Assembly (NCBI GenBank): GCA_032207245.1
Contig: CM063502.1
Coordinates: 67,639,116-67,703,115, forward strand
Length of the DNA: 64,000 nt
Source of the DNA: Pardosa pseudoannulata
Taxonomy: Eukaryota; Arthropoda; Arachnida; Araneae; Lycosidae
Direction of reading: 5' to 3'
Positions 25,791 to 37,534 of this stretch are shown here, piece by piece; within the stretch, counting starts at the first letter, position 1, and the number at the start of each line of letters is the position of its first letter. A model generated the notes under the pieces. The model was not told the DNA's origin and made no database searches. It worked only from the letters and a program-made list of their open reading frames with translations. The position numbers and the translations under genes were made by a program.

Positions 25791-26294
25791 CGATGTGCGC
25801 TATTAAAAATCATAAAACATCATTGGAAAATGTGACTTATGATAATACGCTTAAAATTAAATATTAATCTAACTGTGCTATAATAAGGATTCTGTGTACT
25901 TCCATTAGATTTGAGAAATATTAAGAAACAAATCTAACTTTCTCTTGATATATGCTTCCGTGTGTAAGAAGGAAAGAATATCCAGGCACAATTTATCTGT
26001 TAGTAACGCAATTTAACTTTTTTCTCTAGATAGAGAGAGAAATTTATATATCTTATTACATTTCCTGAACATATTAATAGGATAGTACAATTTAAATTCG
26101 TTGTTTTCTCCCTTTGTTCTGGGAGCCATTAACTGCTGTAAAAAAATAATTTTTCTTTATTTTAAAACCGTTGCATACACCCGTACACGCACTAAAGAAA
26201 TAGATGCGTGTCTAATTTATGCGTCTGGTAAATTCTCGAATGCTCCCACTGCATCATGCAACCTAGTTTTTTCCGCATTTCATGAATAAGATAA

Positions 26295-27140
26295 TGCAAC
26301 AGGGTTTCCTGATATCCACATTTCTCTTGGGCTGAAAATCTAACTACGTCCCATCAAGTTGAAACAGATGATACATGGAGGATAATAAGTAGTCGCGTGT
26401 TGCCGCGACGCACAAACGAAATTTTATGCAACATTTTCAACGTTTCCTAAACATACCGTGAAAAATCGTTTAATTGGATTTTTTTTTCTGCTCGCCATTT
26501 GTTTTCAATTTTCTTCAATATCAAAATAAAGCTTCCTCTTTCTTATATTTGTATTGCCCTACTTTAAATACTACATCCGCAAACGAAAATTCATGTTTGG
26601 ATTTAAAAGTTTGGTTCATTTATTGCTTATTTGGTCTAATGTTTTGAGGAACTCGACTGATTGGTCACAATAGGAGTGGCCAGACGACGACCAGTGACAG
26701 AATTCGGGAAATTTGTAATTGAAAGAATTTTATTATAATAAATATATTATTTAATTGATTTATTAACGATTAAATATACATATATATATTTATAAATTTT
26801 AACTTATATGTAATGTGGCCAAACGGAATAAAATATGTTTCCGAAACAGCCAAGTATTCCGAAACAGCCACAGTAAGTTGGACAGGGCTGAATTATAATA
26901 ATGCCATTCCTTTAAAATGCACTTTGAACTGCTTTCTTAGTTATTAATTATTATCATTTATAATTAGCTAAGAATTAAGGATTTTAACAGATTCGTAATA
27001 ATGAAACATTCGAGAAAATTTGATAATGAAAATGAAATAATGAAAAACTCTAATTTTTATTTTTGATATCATTATACAAACTAGAATTTTAGGCTGAAAA
27101 ATTATAAATATATAAACATACACTTGTGTGGCTTTATTTT
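26295..27140 (+). repeat. Dispersed repeat R850, copy 1
   Basis: Colinear with 28005-28800 and 28880-29200. Shared blocks include 'cctgatat', 'ctgaaaatc', 'cgtcccatcaag', 'gaaacagatgatacat', 'aggataataagtagt', 'gcacaaacgaaatt', 'caacgtttcctaaacat', 'ccatttgttttcaattttctt', 'tttataattgaaa-aa', 'ataatgc-ttgctttt' and 'gatatcattatacaaact'. Between 26655 and 26890 this copy has extra sequence, including a doubled 'ccgaaacagcca', that is absent from copy 2. No coding frame is shared. Confidence 0.75.
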
Positions 27141-28004
27141 GATGACAGTTCAAGCTGTTACCTTCCCTAATTTCAATATTGCCTAGTGACATTTTATATA
27201 GATTTGCAGCATGAGATGTTGCTATTTTTTATTCTTTTTTTTTATGAGTTTTCAGTAACAAAATGTGCGAACTTTCTAGTTCACATCTTTCTGAAGCTGT
27301 CGTTTTGTTTTGGCAATGGGTACTGTTAATAAGACACTATAATTAAATCTTTGTTTTTTTTAGTTCTCTTTTTTACTTTTTCATTTTCTGTAGTGAACTT
27401 CCACTATATAAATATGTATTTATGTATGTATGTAATAAGATGGAATTCAAGATGGATGGTTGCCGACATGGCCCATAAAAATGACACCGTTTTAGTCAAA
27501 GACCTTTATTAGCAGAACGTTGGAGGACGGGTTCCCACTTCATTATAGGAACAGGACAAACTGAGGGGTCAGCTAACATGAAGTTATAAGTAAAAGGCCC
27601 TTAACACCTGGGTCAACATCTCTGTGAAAATTTCTAGGGAAATCTGCCTCCGATAACGTGCACCTCCTTTTTATTTGAGAATTTCCTAAATTCGTCACTA
27701 GGACAATATAGAGTTATAATTGGTTAGACCCCTTCTCTGAGGGCTTGAACTGCAGCCCCAGTAGTCAATTTTGGTTAAGGGTTAAGAAGGAGCAAACATA
27801 GAGACGCGATTTTTTTCTCCCTTGACTTAAGATTTGAAAGCCCCTGAGAATTTTCTTGGGTGTCTTTGGGGTTTTATACTAAATACCTACATTAGCTTTA
27901 GGATCTAGTTTACTTTTCTTATATAATGCGTGTATAAATTCTTTATTTCATCTTAAATATGTTTATACAAATATTTTTTGAACTAAGGGTATTATTAGTC
28001 AAAA
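27141..28004. other. Less AT-rich block between two R850 copies
   Basis: This block is absent from the interval between copies 2 and 3 of the same repeat, so it may be an insertion. 27430-27890 is clearly less AT-rich than its surroundings, with no open frame longer than about 40 codons and no tRNA-like boxes. I cannot assign it to an element class. Confidence 0.35.
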
Positions 28005-28800
28005 AGAATACCCGATATTCTAATTTCTTTTAAGCTGAAAATCAATCTAACTGTATGAAGTTAAAAAACTGAGGATACATGTATGATACATAGAGGATAA
28101 TTAGTAGTTGCATGTTGCTTTCGCGCACAAACGAAATTGTAACCATATTTTCAACGTTTCCTAAACATATATAAAACCATTTCATTGCATATGTTTTTTC
28201 ACCATTTGTTTTCGATTTTCTTCAATTTAAAACTAAAACATCCTGTTTTTACTTCATATTTTTATTGCATTTCTTCAAATACTGCATTCAGAAATCAAAA
28301 TTTCATATTGGGATTTACAAGTTTGGTTCTTTTTATTGTTAGTTTGACCAAATATTTCTCGAAACTTTATAGACACAAAAGAGGTATCTAAATTATTATT
28401 GAATTCCATGATGGTATGCAGTACTTGATGGTATTTATAATTGAAACAAATATTCGATTTATTATAATATTGACATATTAATTCTTATTATACATATGTC
28501 TATTTACAAATTTTTAACTGTTCTATTTTTAATTTATGAATGATAAGAATAAAACTATAATAATGCATTGCTTTTAATTTTCACATATATCTATTTGTGT
28601 ATGTATGCATAGTGCGCTTGTATACATAATTAAAATGCATTTAGTCATAATTATATATACTTAATGAAGAAGTTTAACTGATTTGTAGAAATAAAGATTC
28701 AGGAATCTTATATTTTCTTTATGATATCGTTATACAAACTATAATTCTAGTTAAAAATTATAATTATATACATACACACATAATGTGTGTTGTGGGCATA
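28005..28800 (+). repeat. Dispersed repeat R850, copy 2
   Basis: It aligns in order with copy 1: 'ataatta-tagttgca-gttgc', 'gcgcacaaacgaaatt', 'ttttcaacgtttcctaaacata', 'ccatttgttttcgattttctt', 'gggatttacaagtttggttc', 'tttataattgaaac', 'tataataatgcattg' and 'gatatcgttatacaaact'. The open frame at 28185-28391 is not conserved in the other copies. Confidence 0.75.
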
Positions 28801-28879
28801 CATTTTTTATTTTATGTTAAATTTATTTTAACAAATATTATTTCTTCAACTTGATAATAATCCAATAATAAGTTATTTC

Positions 28880-29200
28880 AACAGGAATTCCTGATATTCT
28901 CATTTCTCCTGGGCTAATAATTTATCTATGTCCCATCAAGTGAAACAGATAATACATGAAGGATAATAAGTAGTGGGGTGTTGTCTCGAAGCACAAATGA
29001 AATGTTTTGCAATATTTTCAGCTCATTGTAAAAGATACCGTGAAAAATCGTTTCACTGGATTTTTTTTCTATTCCAGGTTTTGTTTTCAATTTTCTACAA
29101 TCTCAAAACAAAGCGTTGTATTTCTGTTTTATATTTGAATTGCTTTGTTTGTAATAGATCCTGAATCCAAAATTTCATATTTGGATATAAAATATAGATA
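28880..29200 (+). repeat. Dispersed repeat R850, copy 3 (truncated)
   Basis: It matches the first ~320 bp of copy 1 well ('cctgatattctcatttctcctgggct', 'gtcccatcaagtgaaacaga', 'aggataataagtagt', 'ccgtgaaaaatcgttt'). It then stops and gives way to the array beginning at 29205. The frame at 28973-29164 is an accident of this repeat. Confidence 0.75.
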
Positions 29201-29204
29201 TTTT

Positions 29205-30067
29205 TTCTTTCAAAGTGAAATGTTTCAAGAAACTTCACATTTATAACACTGCATTAAAATGTACTTGTATAACTTTTTTAAATGCTGATTCAAGTTTTAT
29301 AATTAATCAATTATGTTAAAGTATCTGTAGTAAAATAGAATTCAGTAATCCATTATTGGTTTGGATTAAATTCGAGCTCCAAAATTACGTTTATATATAC
29401 ATATAAAAATATTTTTATTTTATATTGTTTATTTTTATACAAGATTTATTTCAACTTAAAAGATAGCAACCAAAGATTTTGCTTTTAAGCATCTTTAATT
29501 CGTTTCATGATGTCTGTTAAATAGATTTACATATTACATTAGGATTAAATCTTAAGGTCATTTATATTTCGATGAACAAGAGACAAACTCCAAAATCAAC
29601 TTCAAATGCACACTATCGTTATATAAACGAAACTTTAATTTTAATTACATACATACAATTAAATACCTTTAATACATACAAAAAAATTATATACATACAC
29701 ACATAATGTGTAATAATACTCATAACATACATAATACTTCAACTTGAAAGATAGTAACCAAAGATTTTGCTTTTAAGCATCTTTAATTAGTTTCCTGATG
29801 TATATTAAATAGATTTACTTATTACAATAGGATTAAATCTTAAGGTCATTTATATTTCGATGAACAATAGACATAATCTCCAAAATTTTCTTAGTGAAAT
29901 GTTTCGAGAAACTTTACAATTATAACACTGCATTTAAATGTACTTGTATAGCATTTTTAAATACTAATTCAAGTTCTATAATTAATCAATTGTTTTAAAA
30001 TATCTGTAATAAAATAAAATTCAAGAATTCATTATTGGTTTTGATTAAATTCTAGCTACAAAATTAC

Positions 30068-30136
<69 letters not shown>

Positions 30137-30675
30137 TATATTAATTTTATACTAGATTTATTTCAACTTAAAAGATACTAGGCAAAGATTTTGCTTTTAA
30201 GCATCTTTAATTCGTTTCTTGATATCTATTAAATAGATTTACGTATTACAATAGGATTAAATCTTAAGGTCATTTATATTTCGATGAACAAGTGGCATAA
30301 TGTCCAAAATCAACTTCAAATGCACAATATCATTATATAAACGAAACTTTAACTATAATTATATACATACAATTAAATACATTCAATACATACAAAAAAT
30401 TATAATTATATACATACAATTAAATACATTCAATACATACAAAAAATTATAATTATATACATACACACATAATGTGTTATAACACACATAATATTTCAAC
30501 TTGAAAGATAGTAACCAACGATTTTGCTTTTAAGCATCTTTAATTCGTTTCTTGATATTTATTAAATAGATTTACATATTACAATAGGATTAAATCTTAA
30601 GGTCATTTATATTTCGATGAACAAGAGACATAATCTCCAAAATCAACTTCAAATGCACAATATCATTATATAAAT
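29205..30675 (+). repeat. Composite tandem array of two modules
   Basis: Module A ('gtgaaatgtttc-agaaact', 'ataacactgcatt', 'atgtacttgtata', 'ataattaatcaatt', 'attattggttt') occurs at 29210-29400 and 29890-30068. Module B ('aaagatag-aacca-agattttgcttttaagcatctttaatt', 'taaatagattta', 'ataggattaaatcttaaggtcatttatatttcgatgaaca') occurs near 29450-29715, 29745-29886, 30160-30470 and 30495-30670. The order is A-B-B-A-B-B, so the array looks like a duplicated A-B-B higher-order unit of about 690 bp. Within the third B module a ~56-bp segment ('tacatacaattaaataca...') is itself doubled at 30360-30465. Module B copies are very similar to each other. Confidence 0.9.
30069..30141. repeat. (AT)n microsatellite inside the composite array
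   Basis: About 30 AT dinucleotides at the junction of module A and module B. The equivalent place in the first A-B pair (29390-29430) has only short 'atatatacatataaaaatatt', so the tract expanded after the duplication. Confidence 0.9.
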
Positions 30676-32459
30676 GAAACAGTTTCAAGCCATAAATTTA
30701 GCAGACTCGTATGTCATTATTAACATTTACAGATGTCACCGGTATAATTGTTTGAGCTTTACAAAAGGCAATAATTATGCATTTTAATGTGCTTGTGTGA
30801 AGGCTGGCATTTTAACACGCTTTAGTAAGTTTATTTCAATAATCGTTCATTTAATTATATTAAAAATTTAATGTTTTAGCCTTCAAAAATGCATTTAATC
30901 CTTTTATACTTTGCATGATTTTCAGTATTTTCTTCTCATTATATCTATTACCTTTTATAATATCTCTTTTATAACTTTGATGAAATACTGTATTTGTTTA
31001 CATTTTAATCAAAACTCTTACCCAAGTATTGAAAATTCAATTTCTTTGCAACTTTCTACTTTTCTTAGAAAATAATATTTGGAATATTTTGAATAAATAG
31101 TTTCGCCAGTTTTACATAGTTTATTTTTATGTTCTTCTCATTACTAAAAATTCTCATTCCTAAAATAAACACGAGCTAATCAAAATTTGTCGAATGAAAT
31201 AAAAGAAATAAAGCTTCATTAACATTTTTATGGGGTTCTAAAGAATATAATTTTCAACCTGATTACTCTCTCTTAAAATCCAACGGGTATTATTAAAAAT
31301 TTCGAGTAATTTTAAAGGCATATTTATGAGCTTGCGATAGGATCGTAATTTTCTCTATCCCCATTTTTTACGATTGTCCACTCTTTGGTCTTCAGAATAT
31401 GATGGAAAATTTAATCGCCTCTGTTGAAGATATCATGAAATATTTTCCCATTAAAAAAAAAGGACTATGTTTGAAAAGATATCTCAGCTGATTCCCAATG
31501 AACTACGTGTCTCACTTTTGGCTCCTTCTCAACAAAGTTTTGATCGCCTTTTCTCTGCTCACTAGAATGAATGTCTTCTAGTTTGTAAACAGTTGCGATA
31601 GACCCTTAAAAATGTAGCTCATGCCTTTATAATAAGCGGTCGTAGATCATATTTATCCGCTCTAGTTTCTGATTTAATTCAAATAATTTGATCTCATGAC
31701 CAGTGCTTGTTGTAGAGCTTACAACGGACATCTAATTTCTATATATTTTGTTCAGAATAATACATTATTCATAATTCACTTGGGAGATAAAAAGTTATAC
31801 ACGCTATTTTTTAAAGAGTTCTTACTTTTTTTATAGTCGTTCTGATTTATGGTAGCAGAAAATTACATTCTGAAGATTATTTAAGCTTTCCTTATTTTGT
31901 TCCCACTTTCTTAAGAGCAATAATTCGGGTTTTGCTCATTTTAATTGGTATTGTTGTATTATTCGATCTTCTATAATGGTATTTAAACACACAGTACCTA
32001 TATGTGCGTCTGTGTATAATATATATCCTATTCATGGTAATGAACATAGACAATTTATGAAGACACTATCTAAATTATCTCTGTTTAACAGTAGATAAAA
32101 TCCGTTTTAGTAAATTAAGTGAAATATAAATCTATTTTAAAATGGTATTTAATAACAGCTATTAAATGTAGTATAAAACATAAATAGAAGTAACATTTAC
32201 ACACTCAAAATATTAATTTAGGTTGACTGAATGCTCCCTTCTTTTAAAAATATGCTTTTCCTAGCTAAGCTACATAATTAACACATTTTAATATTTTCTT
32301 GTCTTTATTTATTTATACTTATTTATTTCTACGTATTTGCAACATGCGTGAAGTGTAATTTTCCCTCATTTTTAAAAAATTAAATATAACCCAATGAGTT
32401 ACGTTAGGTGTTACAGCTGTATAGTGTTTAAGTTTATTTTTATCAGCATACTTCGCGGG

Positions 32460-32535
32460 TAAACTTGGCTGCCAAAGTACTTATTGGCAAAGACTGACAT
32501 CCTGAGTTCAAGTTCTGGGGAGTGCATTAACAGAG
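32460..32535 (+). mobile_element. Weak tRNA-like segment, possible SINE head
   Basis: An A-box-like word TTGGCTGCCAAAG near 32468 and a B-box-like word GAGTTCAAGTTCTGG near 32504-32520 are spaced roughly as in a tRNA. The downstream sequence does not match the SINE at 593 or 63042, and no target duplication was found. It may be a different, old tRNA-derived element or chance. Confidence 0.25.
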
Positions 32536-32929
32536 AAAGGCTCATGAATCGTCGACCTTTTATACAGTTTTAAAATATAGATTTGTGTAAGATATTTGTT
32601 ATATAAGATTATGACTTTCAAACCGAGGTGCATTCATTATCATCCAATAACAAATTAACAAGAAAAATATAGATTATTTATATAATGTAAAATATTTATT
32701 TAATCTAGAGACTTTGAATTAAACTTATCTGGTATTTAAACATTGCACTAGTTTAGCTTCATATTTAATTTCGGCATTTAAGAAACTGAAGATAATTATG
32801 TAGTATGATATGATAGCGTTTTAAGTATCCTAAAATATTAAATTTTTTTAAAAAGGCTGTTGAACTTTGTATGTTTATCTAGTCTTCGAGACTGCTTAAA
32901 CTGCAAGTTTTATATTGTAATATTCAATC

Positions 32930-32953
32930 AAAAAAAAAAAAAAAAAAAAAAAA
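32930..32953 (+). repeat. Poly-A run
   Basis: 24 consecutive A residues. No retroelement body is recognisable immediately upstream. Confidence 0.9.
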
Positions 32954-33344
32954 CCATTATTGACATTTATTGGTCAATAAATATTAAGCAGAAAAATATT
33001 TACAAATATGAATTATTTTATTGATTTATATTTGAAATCAAACATGCTCAATATGTTTGAGGAACTATATAATATATATTTTCAATTTATTTACATTCAA
33101 ATCAAAATTGCGATGTAAAATATTGATTTTTTAATTGTTATTACTTTTTTCATAAGTAGCTTTATAGAGAATTAATCATGCACTTTTTATGTATTGTGAT
33201 TTTTATTTATAAGATAGCTGTTAGGCTTTATAAAAAATACTAGTTTATTATCATGTATGTTGGCGAAAAATAATAAAAATATTTATTTTGTGGTGCAAAA
33301 TGTCTATAATTGTACATTTGGACATGTACCATTCGAAGCATATT

Positions 33345-33893
33345 AGTTAAAGCTTACTTTTATTTTATGCACTGTAAGGTAAATAGTTGATAAATTTCTA
33401 AGGGATGACAGTTATAAATATACTTGGAGTGTTTACATATATTCATGAAATCCAAAAGTATTTAATTATAAAAAAGTACTCTCAAGTATTATTGTATGTT
33501 GAGGTAATAATTATATTCATTATAGAATGATAGATATAAAACACCATTATTTTTTCTTTGCAAGCTAGCTTTTATTTCATAAATCAGTGAGGTAAAAATG
33601 TCGAATTTTTAGTCAAATTTCGGTCTTCTGGATGTCCCTTGTCGCTTTAATCAGCAGTAGCGTTCATATCGAAGGTAGTTTGTTATAAGGTGAATAGTCT
33701 ATGAATTTTAATGAGACATGACAGCTATAAATGCTCATGGAGTGTTTTAAATATGATAAATATTTAAATATGAAACCCTAAAAGTTTTCAGAAAGCTTAA
33801 TAGTTATTAACAGTTTTATTGTATGTTGAAGCAATAATTAGATTTATTATAGAATGATGAATATAAGAAAAAATATTTTATTCATTCATTCTT
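33345..33893 (+). repeat. Two-copy tandem repeat, about 315-330-bp unit
   Basis: 'gatgacagttataaat' (33404) recurs as 'catgacagctataaat' (33717). 'attattgtatgttgaggtaataatta' recurs as 'tttattgtatgttgaagcaataatta'. 'attatagaatgatagatata' recurs as 'attatagaatgatgaatata'. Each copy also has 'ggagtgtttaca' or 'ggagtgttttaa'. The 5' halves are more diverged than the 3' halves. Confidence 0.8.
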
Positions 33894-34044
33894 AGTTATA
33901 TTTCGCAATTCAATCGTATTTTCAGTGAAATCTTGCCCAACTGAAAGTCCACTGTCGCTTAAAGTACAATCGTGGTCATATTGGCGGCAAAGCGTTCGTG
34001 GCAGAGTTTGTGTTGCCTTGATGCTCTAACAAGATTTCACTTAC

Positions 34045-34140
34045 TTTTATGGCCGGCTGACACAGTATTGTTAGCGCTTTGACTCTCCCTTTCTGTCATC
34101 CCTTCATTGAGTGAGTCAGCGGGAGGTTGAACCCGGATTG
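34045..34140 (+). mobile_element. Weak tRNA-like segment, possible second SINE type
   Basis: An A-box-like TGGCCGGCTGACACAG begins at about 34050, and a B-box-like GGTTGAACCCG is at 34125-34135. The spacing of about 75 bp is long for a tRNA but tolerated with an insertion. There is no match to the other SINEs of this window and no clear target duplication. Confidence 0.25.
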
Positions 34141-34344
34141 AAGAGATATAGAGAGACTGTTAAGATATCTTCTCTATTCCTCCTTCCTTATCTCCAAGCC
34201 TTCTGTTGTGGGCCCTTCTTCTTTAACTTCGATTCCGCCGTGTGGCATGTAGCTTGCCAGAAGGGAAAAAAAATCGCGCTATACTTACAAAAGGGCTGCT
34301 AAAATTAGATCCATTTCCCAAACTCGATTCTTGCTTAGCCGGCT

Positions 34345-35240
34345 CGCCTCAAAATAGATTCTACAGTGTCCCTATGATAAGAGACAAAACGATGCGGCTG
34401 GATTTCTTTTTCAAAAAAGAAATTAAACCGTACGCAAGCATATCCTTTTTTTTTTTTTCAGAAAAAAAAGAGAAATTCTTTATTTTTAAAGAATGGACTT
34501 TTTAATGAAAACAAGAGTTAGCATCCACTGATGTGCATGCAATATAAATTGTAAACATTAAAAAAAAAATTGTTGCACCGAAGATTATGACAGAGCTATA
34601 ATTTTTAACTTTGTCCTCGATAGTCATGTAAATAAGATATTAATTTTTTTCCTTCCTTACAATTATTGCGTGCCTCAAAATAGATTTCGCAATATGAGAC
34701 AAAACATGCAGCTGAATTTCTTTTTCAAAATAGAAATTAAACTGATGGGCAAGTATTCCCTTTTCTTTCTCTGTTTTAGGGGAAAAAAAGATTTTTTTAT
34801 CTTAAAAGAGGAAGTTTTGATGAAAAACAAGAAAAGCTTTTAGCATACACTAATGTTCAGACAATATTAAAATGTACATATAAAAATTATAGCCAGACAG
34901 AAGATTATAGCATAACTATAATTTTTTATTTTGTTTTCGACAGTCATTTAACTTTAAAAAAAATACTGCGTGCCTCAAAAGTGGCATACAATAATTCTAC
35001 TTCGTCAAATATCCTACTTGTCTAAGAGACGAAACATGCGGCTGAGACGAATAAACGATGCAGCTGATTTATATATTTATTTATTTGCAAAAATGAAATT
35101 AAACTGTACGCAAGCGTATATTCTTTTTTTCCAGAAAGGTCGGACTTTTTGATGAAAATAAGATTTAATGAGGCGCACAGAGTATCAAAATGTAAACATA
35201 AAGAATTATTGATGCATCAAGGATTATGATATACTTTTGT
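34345..35240 (+). repeat. Three-copy tandem array, about 300-327-bp unit
   Basis: Units start with 'gcctcaaaa' at 34345, 34672 and 34972. Each carries 'gagac-aaac-atgc-gctg', 'aaaa-gaaattaaac', 'gcaagtatt' or 'gcaagcgtat', 'tttttgatgaaaa-aag', 'aatgta-acata', 'gaagattatga' and 'tataattttt-a-tttg'. The open frames at 34242-34505 and 34970-35152 overlap different units and are not shared between them. Confidence 0.9.
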
Positions 35241-36887
35241 AGTTCTAGTTATAAATTAAAGCTATATATTATAGTAAATATTTATAGCTTTATATTTATA
35301 ATTTTTGACTGATCTTTTAAATTATTTACTACATTTTATATGTTACCCAGAACATTTTTTTCTATATACTTAAAGGAAATCTTATCTATAATGCTAAAAT
35401 AGAAAGCTTTCAACGTGCTATTTATAAAATTTTCGTAATACTAATATTTCTATGGAAACTAAGGTCATGGTACATTAAGTTCCTTAAGTATTTACTTTTT
35501 ATACTTTTGTATAAAAGGAGATAAGGTATCAATTTTACATTATATTTAAAAAAAAATCTGAAATGTATCAGTGCAGTTTACGTTAAAGGGAAGTTTATAG
35601 GTTCAAAAGCATATAAACAAAAGATAGAAGGATTATTAATGAAATAACCCAAAAAGAACGTTCATGGGAAAATAATGCATATTAATATACAGGCATGTAC
35701 ATGGTGCATAGTAAAGCTTTATTTGGTCTGCTTCGCCGAAACCGTTGGATGTGGATTTTACTTCTAGTTATAAAAAAATGTTTTAAATAAGATAAGCATG
35801 CCTTTTATGTTATTTTTAAAATTTAAATGTCAATTTTGAGAAAATTACAAAATTTTAGTTTTTATATATGCCCTTCTTTCTCATCAGTATACTTAGTAAA
35901 AATTGAAACTCGTTCGAAGAACTGTAAAATAAAAATTTCACTTCTCTGTGACAAAAACTAACCGAGATATGTAAATTCCAATTTAGCGAAAATTTAAAGA
36001 TATTTTTTTTTTCTCGGGGATCGGTTAGTATTGATATGATTTATTTCGAGGTTGATATCAGATTGCAACTTCCCTTTTGCTGCAGAAGATAGGATGGGAT
36101 TATGAGCTTCTTTTACTCGAAAATGTAGTGTATATCACTTTTATAATGGATAACCCCCTACCGTTTTGTAATCGGGGAACCATTCCCGCTTTCGCCGTAG
36201 AAAGAAATGTTGCAACTTGATTTCAACCTCAAATTACCGTAATCAATCTTTTAAGAGATCCCTTGAACAACGGAGAGAAAAAGAAAATCTTGAAATTTTT
36301 AATTAAAATACCTCGGTTTTATTTTTTCGTCACTGAAAAGTGGAACTTTTTGTGTTACGGTTGTTAGGATGTGTTTCAATTTTTACTAAATATAATAATA
36401 GGGAATGGAGAAACGTATAAAAATTTAGAGATTGTAATTTTCGCTAAGTTGAATTTTTAACTTTAAAAAACCCTAAAATACATGCTTATTTTAATAGAAA
36501 GTATATGTACTAACTGCTGCAGAAGTAAATGTCGGTTAAAGATGCAACCTTTAGAAAAGATATGTATTTTTTAACTTGTTTTATGTTGCTTAATTTTTCC
36601 AACAAATGAATTTATAATCGCGTGGAAGTGCATGCATATAATGCATATGAATAAGGAGAAAAGGAAGCAATGTTATTGTATTTATATAAATAAATATTTT
36701 TTTTTACTTTTACAAAACTTTCAAAATGTATTATAAAAAAATTTTAAGTCTGCACTTAGGAAGACAAATAAAGGATGTTCGAAACCTACAGCGCGAAGGT
36801 TCTGGAGTGCATCCCACATGAAAAAACAAAGCTCTAAAAACATAGATATAAAAAGGTTTTTTTTCTACATTTTTATCTACCCGCTAG
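35241..36887. other. AT-rich non-coding DNA
   Basis: No gene seen. A less AT-rich patch at 36010-36250 has no open frame longer than about 40 codons. Confidence 0.5.
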
Positions 36888-37099
36888 GGAATGCACCAAC
36901 CTAAGATATTCCTAGGAGAATGTCTTCTTAGCCCAGTGCCAAAAAAACTTTGTTTTCGGTTATGGGCGGGAATGTTTCTTGAAATTTTAACTCAAAGTTT
37001 TTTTTTTATACTTATGGTACAAGATTTTTTTTTAAGTGTGAATCTTGACGTACCAAAGACACACATGCCGGTTCTGTCTTGGCAAGCAAACTGTGTAAC
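36888..37099 (+). CDS. Candidate internal exon, unrecognised
   Basis: A pyrimidine-rich tract ending in CCGCTAG precedes 36888, and a good donor, AAC|GTGAGT, follows 37099. Between them one frame is open for all 70 codons (starting GMHQPKIFLGEC) and would end in phase 2, which is exactly the phase needed to join the exon at 56631. Against this, the exon contains T runs of 10 and 9, giving hydrophobic Phe-rich patches, and no family is recognised. The joining intron would be 19.5 kb. The frame and splice signals could be chance in T-rich DNA. Confidence 0.17.
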
Positions 37100-37109
37100 G
37101 TGAGTAGAT

Positions 37110-37187
37110 ACATTTACACCTGTGAATTGGAACTTTCTGTTGGATCGCTCGCTATAGCTAGAGTTGTCTGCTTATTTCTTTAGTAAA

Positions 37188-37255
<68 letters not shown>

Positions 37256-37340
37256 AGTATGAAATACTTCGGATACTCTAACATTTACCTTACATTTATA
37301 TTTACACCTGTCATTTGGAACTTTCTATACAATCCGTAAC
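37110..37340 (+). repeat. Short local duplication flanking a microsatellite
   Basis: 'acatttacacctgtgaattggaactttctgt' at about 37109 recurs as 'atttacacctgtcatttggaactttcta' at about 37300. The two stretches are about 190 bp apart and the intervening DNA includes the (AT)n tract. Confidence 0.6.
37194..37253. repeat. (AT)n microsatellite
   Basis: About 30 AT dinucleotides. The flanks share similar words ('tttacacctgt', 'ttggaactttct') with 37300-37330, so the local sequence has been duplicated around the microsatellite. Confidence 0.95.
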
Positions 37341-37395
37341 TATTCGCAATATCTAGACATGACTTCTTATTTTTTATTAATATTCTATTCAAATG

Positions 37396-37397
<2 letters not shown>

Positions 37398-37436
<39 letters not shown>

Positions 37437-37493
37437 TACATATACACATATACATACATATACACACACATATATATATATATGTATATATAT

Positions 37494-37524
<31 letters not shown>

Positions 37525-37530
37525 CACACA
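37398..37530. repeat. Compound (AT)n/(ACAT)n/(CA)n microsatellite
   Basis: AT repeats are interleaved with ACATATAC and CACACA blocks. It generates Tyr/Ile/Thr frames on the + strand and Tyr/Ile/Cys/Met frames on the - strand, both artefacts. Confidence 0.95.
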
Positions 37531-37534
37531 CCAA

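Larger units (their letters stand above)
30676..33340. other. AT-rich non-coding DNA
   Basis: No gene. It contains the weak tRNA-like segment at 32460-32535 and a poly-A run of 24 at 32930-32953, both listed separately. An 8-bp inverted pair TTATTGAC/GTCAATAA lies at about 32960-32985. Confidence 0.5.

Noticed and set aside
30069..30670. CRISPR-like regularly spaced repeats
   Set aside because: The repeated modules are 140-300 bp with no short repeat/spacer structure, and the context is eukaryotic.
36770..36825. B-box-like GGTTCTGGAGTGCATCCC as another SINE
   Set aside because: No A box at the right distance and no match to the other SINE bodies.
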